Shown piece by piece: positions 6,030-7,258 of a stretch of DNA of 7,258 nucleotides (the first letter of the stretch is position 1; the number at the start of each line of letters is the position of its first letter). The position numbers and the translations under genes were made by a program. The notes beneath the pieces were generated by a model that saw only the letters and a program-made list of their open reading frames with translations, had not been told where the DNA came from and did no database searches. Origin of the DNA: an uncultured Treponema sp. GTDB taxonomy: Bacteria; Spirochaetota; Spirochaetia; Treponematales; Treponemataceae. The stretch lies in the NCBI GenBank assembly GCA_905236465.1, contig CAJOQA010000347.1, forward strand, positions 1 to 7,258, read 5' to 3'.

Positions 6030-6941
6030 ATGCCCTGTGACTACTATTTTCCACCTCAAGAACCAGATTGGGATTCAATCACCCTAGCTGATGATTTTTT
6101 CTTTGGCTATGTAATGCAAGATGAAAGTATCTGTAAAGAATTTCTTGAGATTCTTTTAAATAAACGGATTTCAGAATTACATCACATAAGGCAACAAGAC
6201 AAAATAAAGCTAAGCCCATCCAGAAGAGCTGTCTATCTTGATGTAAAGCTATATGCAGACAATAGAGTAATAAATATAGAAATGCAAACTACAAAAAAGC
6301 AAGATCTTCCATTAAGAATCCGCTATTACCAATCCACCACAGATAGCCGGCTTTTACCAAAAGGGACTCCTTATGAAAATCTTCCTACACTGCTTACAAT
6401 CTTTATATGTACGTTTGATTTCTTTTCAAAGGGACTACCGCTTTATACAATATGCAATACGGTAAAAGAACTGGACAATAAAGAATTTCAAGACAAAAGA
6501 TATATTCTGTTATATAATACAAAGGCATACCAAAAGGCAAAAAATCCCGCTCAAAGAGATTTACTTAGCCTTATTTCAGGGGGAAAACCAAAAAGTGAAA
6601 AAGGGAAAATCTTTGCAAAGTCAGTACAAATTTTAAGAGAGGAAGAAAAGTTCAAGGAGGCCTATATGGACTATTACTTAAAAGAGAATGAAATTTGGAC
6701 AGATGCAAGGCTAGATGGCTACGAAACGGGAAGAGCCGAAGGAAGAGCAGCTGGCAGATCGGAAGGAATTGCAGAGGGCAGAGCTAAAGGTATAGCTGAG
6801 GGAAGAGCTGAAGGAAGAGCTGAAGGAAAAATGGAAACTGCGAAAACACTATTAGCAATGAACCTATTAAGCCCCAATGAAATCTCTATAGCAACAGGGA
6901 TATCTTTAGAAGAAATCCAAAAACTTGCAGGCGCTAACTAG
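6030..6941 (+). CDS. Rpn-family PD-(D/E)XK nuclease / putative transposase
   Basis: This 303-residue protein opens with the typical DWDSITLADDFFFGYVMQD segment (13-31) of PDDEXK_2/Rpn proteins. The nuclease core is Asp71 in YLDVKLY followed by INIEMQ with Glu84 and Gln86, then LPLRIRYYQS. The D-(x12)-E-x-Q layout is the expected metal-binding catalytic site, so it appears intact. The tail (about 213-303) has KENEIW, nine four-residue Gly repeats (234-269) and a final helix. Rpn proteins cut DNA; they were first tied to RecA-independent recombination and more recently to phage defence with toxicity. AAGGAGG (6019-6025) lies 4 nt before the ATG. A second, equally strong site inside the gene predicts a separate C-terminal product (see 6666-6941). 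The gene lies between a biosynthetic operon and a structured repeat array that overlaps its stop codon. Whether it moves DNA or guards against it cannot be decided from sequence. Confidence 0.9.
   Translation: MPCDYYFPPQEPDWDSITLADDFFFGYVMQDESICKEFLEILLNKRISELHHIRQQDKIKLSPSRRAVYLDVKLYADNRVINIEMQTTKKQDLPLRIRYYQSTTDSRLLPKGTPYENLPTLLTIFICTFDFFSKGLPLYTICNTVKELDNKEFQDKRYILLYNTKAYQKAKNPAQRDLLSLISGGKPKSEKGKIFAKSVQILREEEKFKEAYMDYYLKENEIWTDARLDGYETGRAEGRAAGRSEGIAEGRAKGIAEGRAEGRAEGKMETAKTLLAMNLLSPNEISIATGISLEEIQKLAGAN
6654..6660 (+). promoter_or_regulatory. Intragenic Shine-Dalgarno inside the rpn gene
   Basis: AAGGAGG lies 5 nt upstream of the in-frame ATG at 6666. It matches the gene's own initiation site (6019-6025) in sequence and nearly in spacing. 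It is formed by AAG-GAG codons for Lys-Glu, where the gene mostly uses AAA and GAA, consistent with selection for ribosome binding. Confidence 0.65.
6666..6941 (+). CDS. Predicted intragenic C-terminal protein of rpn (RpnS-like antitoxin candidate)
   Basis: Initiation at the ATG of codon 213, in the same frame as the long protein, would give a 91-residue product starting MDYYLKENEIW. It would carry only the C-terminal tail: a charged helix, nine G-x-x-x repeats (residues 22-57 of the short form), and the closing segment with LLSPNEISIATGISLEEIQKL. It lacks the D71/E84/Q86 nuclease core, so it cannot cut DNA. Established work on E. coli rpn genes (recalled) shows that a small protein made from within the gene binds the long one and blocks its toxicity. 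The position, frame and strength of this start fit that model, but the product is predicted, not shown. The alternative is that the motif is chance and the ATG encodes only an internal methionine. Confidence 0.55.
   Translation: MDYYLKENEIWTDARLDGYETGRAEGRAAGRSEGIAEGRAKGIAEGRAEGRAEGKMETAKTLLAMNLLSPNEISIATGISLEEIQKLAGAN
6729..6836 (+). repeat. 12-bp tandem repeat encoding nine G-x-x-x units in the Rpn tail
   Basis: Nine consecutive 12-bp units of the GGA-AGA-GCT-GAA type encode Gly-(Arg/Ile/Lys)-x-x blocks, residues 234-269 of the long protein. The last units before 6824 are nearly identical at the DNA level, while the earlier ones have diverged, so unit number could vary by slippage. Similar Gly/Arg/Glu/Ala repeats are common in the C-terminal tails of Rpn-family proteins. 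Confidence 0.85.
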
Positions 6942-6945
6942 CGCC
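6930..6945. repeat. GC-rich palindrome across the rpn stop codon
   Basis: GGCGCTA (6930-6936) and TAGCGCC (6939-6945) are perfect 7-bp arms around AC; the right arm starts with the rpn TAG stop. It forms the first hairpin of the downstream structured repeat array. Confidence 0.7.
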
Positions 6946-6950
6946 ATCTG

Positions 6951-6986
6951 CCTCAAAAAAAATTACCTCCTGTAATTTTTTTGAGG
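6951..6986. terminator. A/T-tract hairpin, possible bidirectional terminator after rpn
   Basis: CCTC-A8-TTAC (6951-6966) pairs with GTAA-T7-GAGG (6972-6986) around the loop CTCCT, with one extra A in the left arm. The U-run after GTAA on + transcripts, and the matching run on the other strand, make it terminator-like, although the inner stem is weak in GC. It is also hairpin A of repeat unit 1. Confidence 0.55.
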
Positions 6987-6988
6987 AT

Positions 6989-7013
6989 CACAGAATTACT
7001 ATGCAATTCTGTG
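6989..7013. repeat. Hairpin B of repeat unit 1
   Basis: CACAGAATT (6989-6997) and AATTCTGTG (7005-7013) are perfect 9-bp arms around a 7-nt loop. The position matches hairpin B of unit 2 (7100-7123). Confidence 0.7.
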
Positions 7014-7064
7014 TGTTGCTAATACGCGCCCTCCCTGGCGCTTTTACTCATGGCAAGAAAGTGG

Positions 7065-7097
7065 CCCAAGAAAAATCCATTCTGGATTTTTCTTGGG
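7065..7097. repeat. Hairpin A of repeat unit 2, perfect 15-bp stem
   Basis: CCCAAGAAAAATCCA (7065-7079) and TGGATTTTTCTTGGG (7083-7097) are perfectly complementary around TTC. It corresponds to the hairpin at 6951-6986 with paired base exchanges. Confidence 0.8.
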
Positions 7098-7099
7098 AT

Positions 7100-7123
7100 T
7101 GCAGATTTGCTTGCAAATCTGCA
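7100..7123. repeat. Hairpin B of repeat unit 2, perfect 11-bp inverted repeat
   Basis: TGCAGATTTGC (7100-7110) and GCAAATCTGCA (7113-7123) are separated by TT. It corresponds to the hairpin at 6989-7013. Confidence 0.75.
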
Positions 7124-7176
7124 GACGCTAAGTCGCCATCCATGGCTTGTTACTTATGGCAAGAAACTTTCAAAAA

Positions 7177-7215
7177 AACAGGAGCGCGTTTCAAAAGGTT
7201 AAATAGCTCCCTGTT
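7177..7215. repeat. Imperfect hairpin ending the array
   Basis: AACAGGAGC (7177-7185) pairs with GCTCCCTGTT (7206-7215) with one bulged base and a 20-nt loop. It lies where unit 3 would carry its hairpin A but shares no clear sequence with the others. From 7216 to 7258 nothing is recognisable. Confidence 0.4.
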
Positions 7216-7258
7216 AACATACAAAACTTACCTACCCAAAAACTAATATTTCTTAGCA

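Larger units (their letters stand above)
6933..7167. repeat. Array of three diverged units: GCTAA...CGCC core plus hairpin pairs
   Basis: Cores begin at 6933 (GCTAACTAGCGCC), 7018 (GCTAATACGCGCC) and 7127 (GCTAAGTCGCC), 85 and 109 bp apart. The second and third cores continue in parallel through a TCC-TGGC segment and end in the shared ATGGCAAGAAA (7050-7060 and 7156-7166). The first unit lacks that ATGGCAAGAAA segment. Each of the first two units is followed by two hairpins (6951-6986 with 6989-7013; 7065-7097 with 7100-7123), joined by AT. The paired stems differ in sequence between units yet stay complementary. The stretch from 6942 to 7258 holds no credible gene. It could be an intergenic mobile repeat, a structured RNA or a folded DNA site. 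Confidence 0.75.

Noticed and set aside
6933..7167. CRISPR array
   Set aside because: There are only three diverged cores at unequal spacing, the intervals are hairpins related to each other rather than unique spacers, and there are no cas genes.
7001..7246. Open frame of 81 residues on the + strand after rpn
   Set aside because: It runs straight through two repeat units and their hairpins, has no Shine-Dalgarno, starts inside a hairpin loop, and has no recognisable domain. It is better explained as an open frame across repeats.

Overview
The window looks like a chromosomal segment of a host-associated spirochaete, most likely a Treponema of the gut, rumen or oral type. This is inferred from the moderately AT-rich codon use, the relaxed lipobox, the mixture of gene families and the Rpn/PD-(D/E)XK 'transposase' with Gly-rich C-terminal repeats. 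No rRNA or species marker is present, so the assignment is tentative. Every supported gene lies on the + strand.

Region 1 (1-667) is the 3' end of a glycerol-catabolism-like operon. It holds the C-terminal tail of an FAD-dependent oxidoreductase, then a small four-cysteine DUF1667 protein, a pair usually found beside GlpA-like dehydrogenases.

Region 2 (660-5963) is a tightly packed operon: DUF3261-type lipoprotein, ketosynthase, hot-dog dehydratase-like protein, ketoreductase, second ketosynthase and an exported serine hydrolase. The first five match in order and type the N-O-P-Q-R end of aryl-polyene (APE) pigment/lipid clusters of Gram-negative bacteria. Gaps are 1-14 nt, with one 4-nt ATGA overlap. 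A -10 box lies only 7 nt before the lipoprotein start codon, which suggests a leaderless mRNA. No acyl carrier protein, chain-length factor, aryl-CoA/ACP ligase, acyltransferase or exporter is in the window, and the upstream neighbour is unrelated. The module is therefore reduced or split, and must draw its carrier protein and starter unit from elsewhere. The two ketosynthases would elongate, the reductase would reduce the beta-keto group, and the hot-dog protein would help dehydrate it. That protein keeps its acidic residue but lacks the usual His. The lipoprotein and hydrolase would act in the envelope.

Region 3 (5964-6941) is an Rpn-family nuclease gene. An AAGGAGG Shine-Dalgarno sits inside the gene, 5 nt before an in-frame ATG (6666). 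This predicts a separately made 91-residue C-terminal protein, like the intragenic antitoxins reported for E. coli rpn genes. The shared tail carries nine four-residue Gly repeats.

Region 4 (6930-7258) contains no convincing gene. It is an array of diverged repeat units, each starting with a GCTAA...CGCC core and followed by two near-perfect hairpins. The units differ in sequence, but most differences in the stems are paired, so base pairing is kept. The first unit overlaps the rpn stop codon. The Rpn gene with its internal start and this structured repeat array are the most unusual parts of the window.
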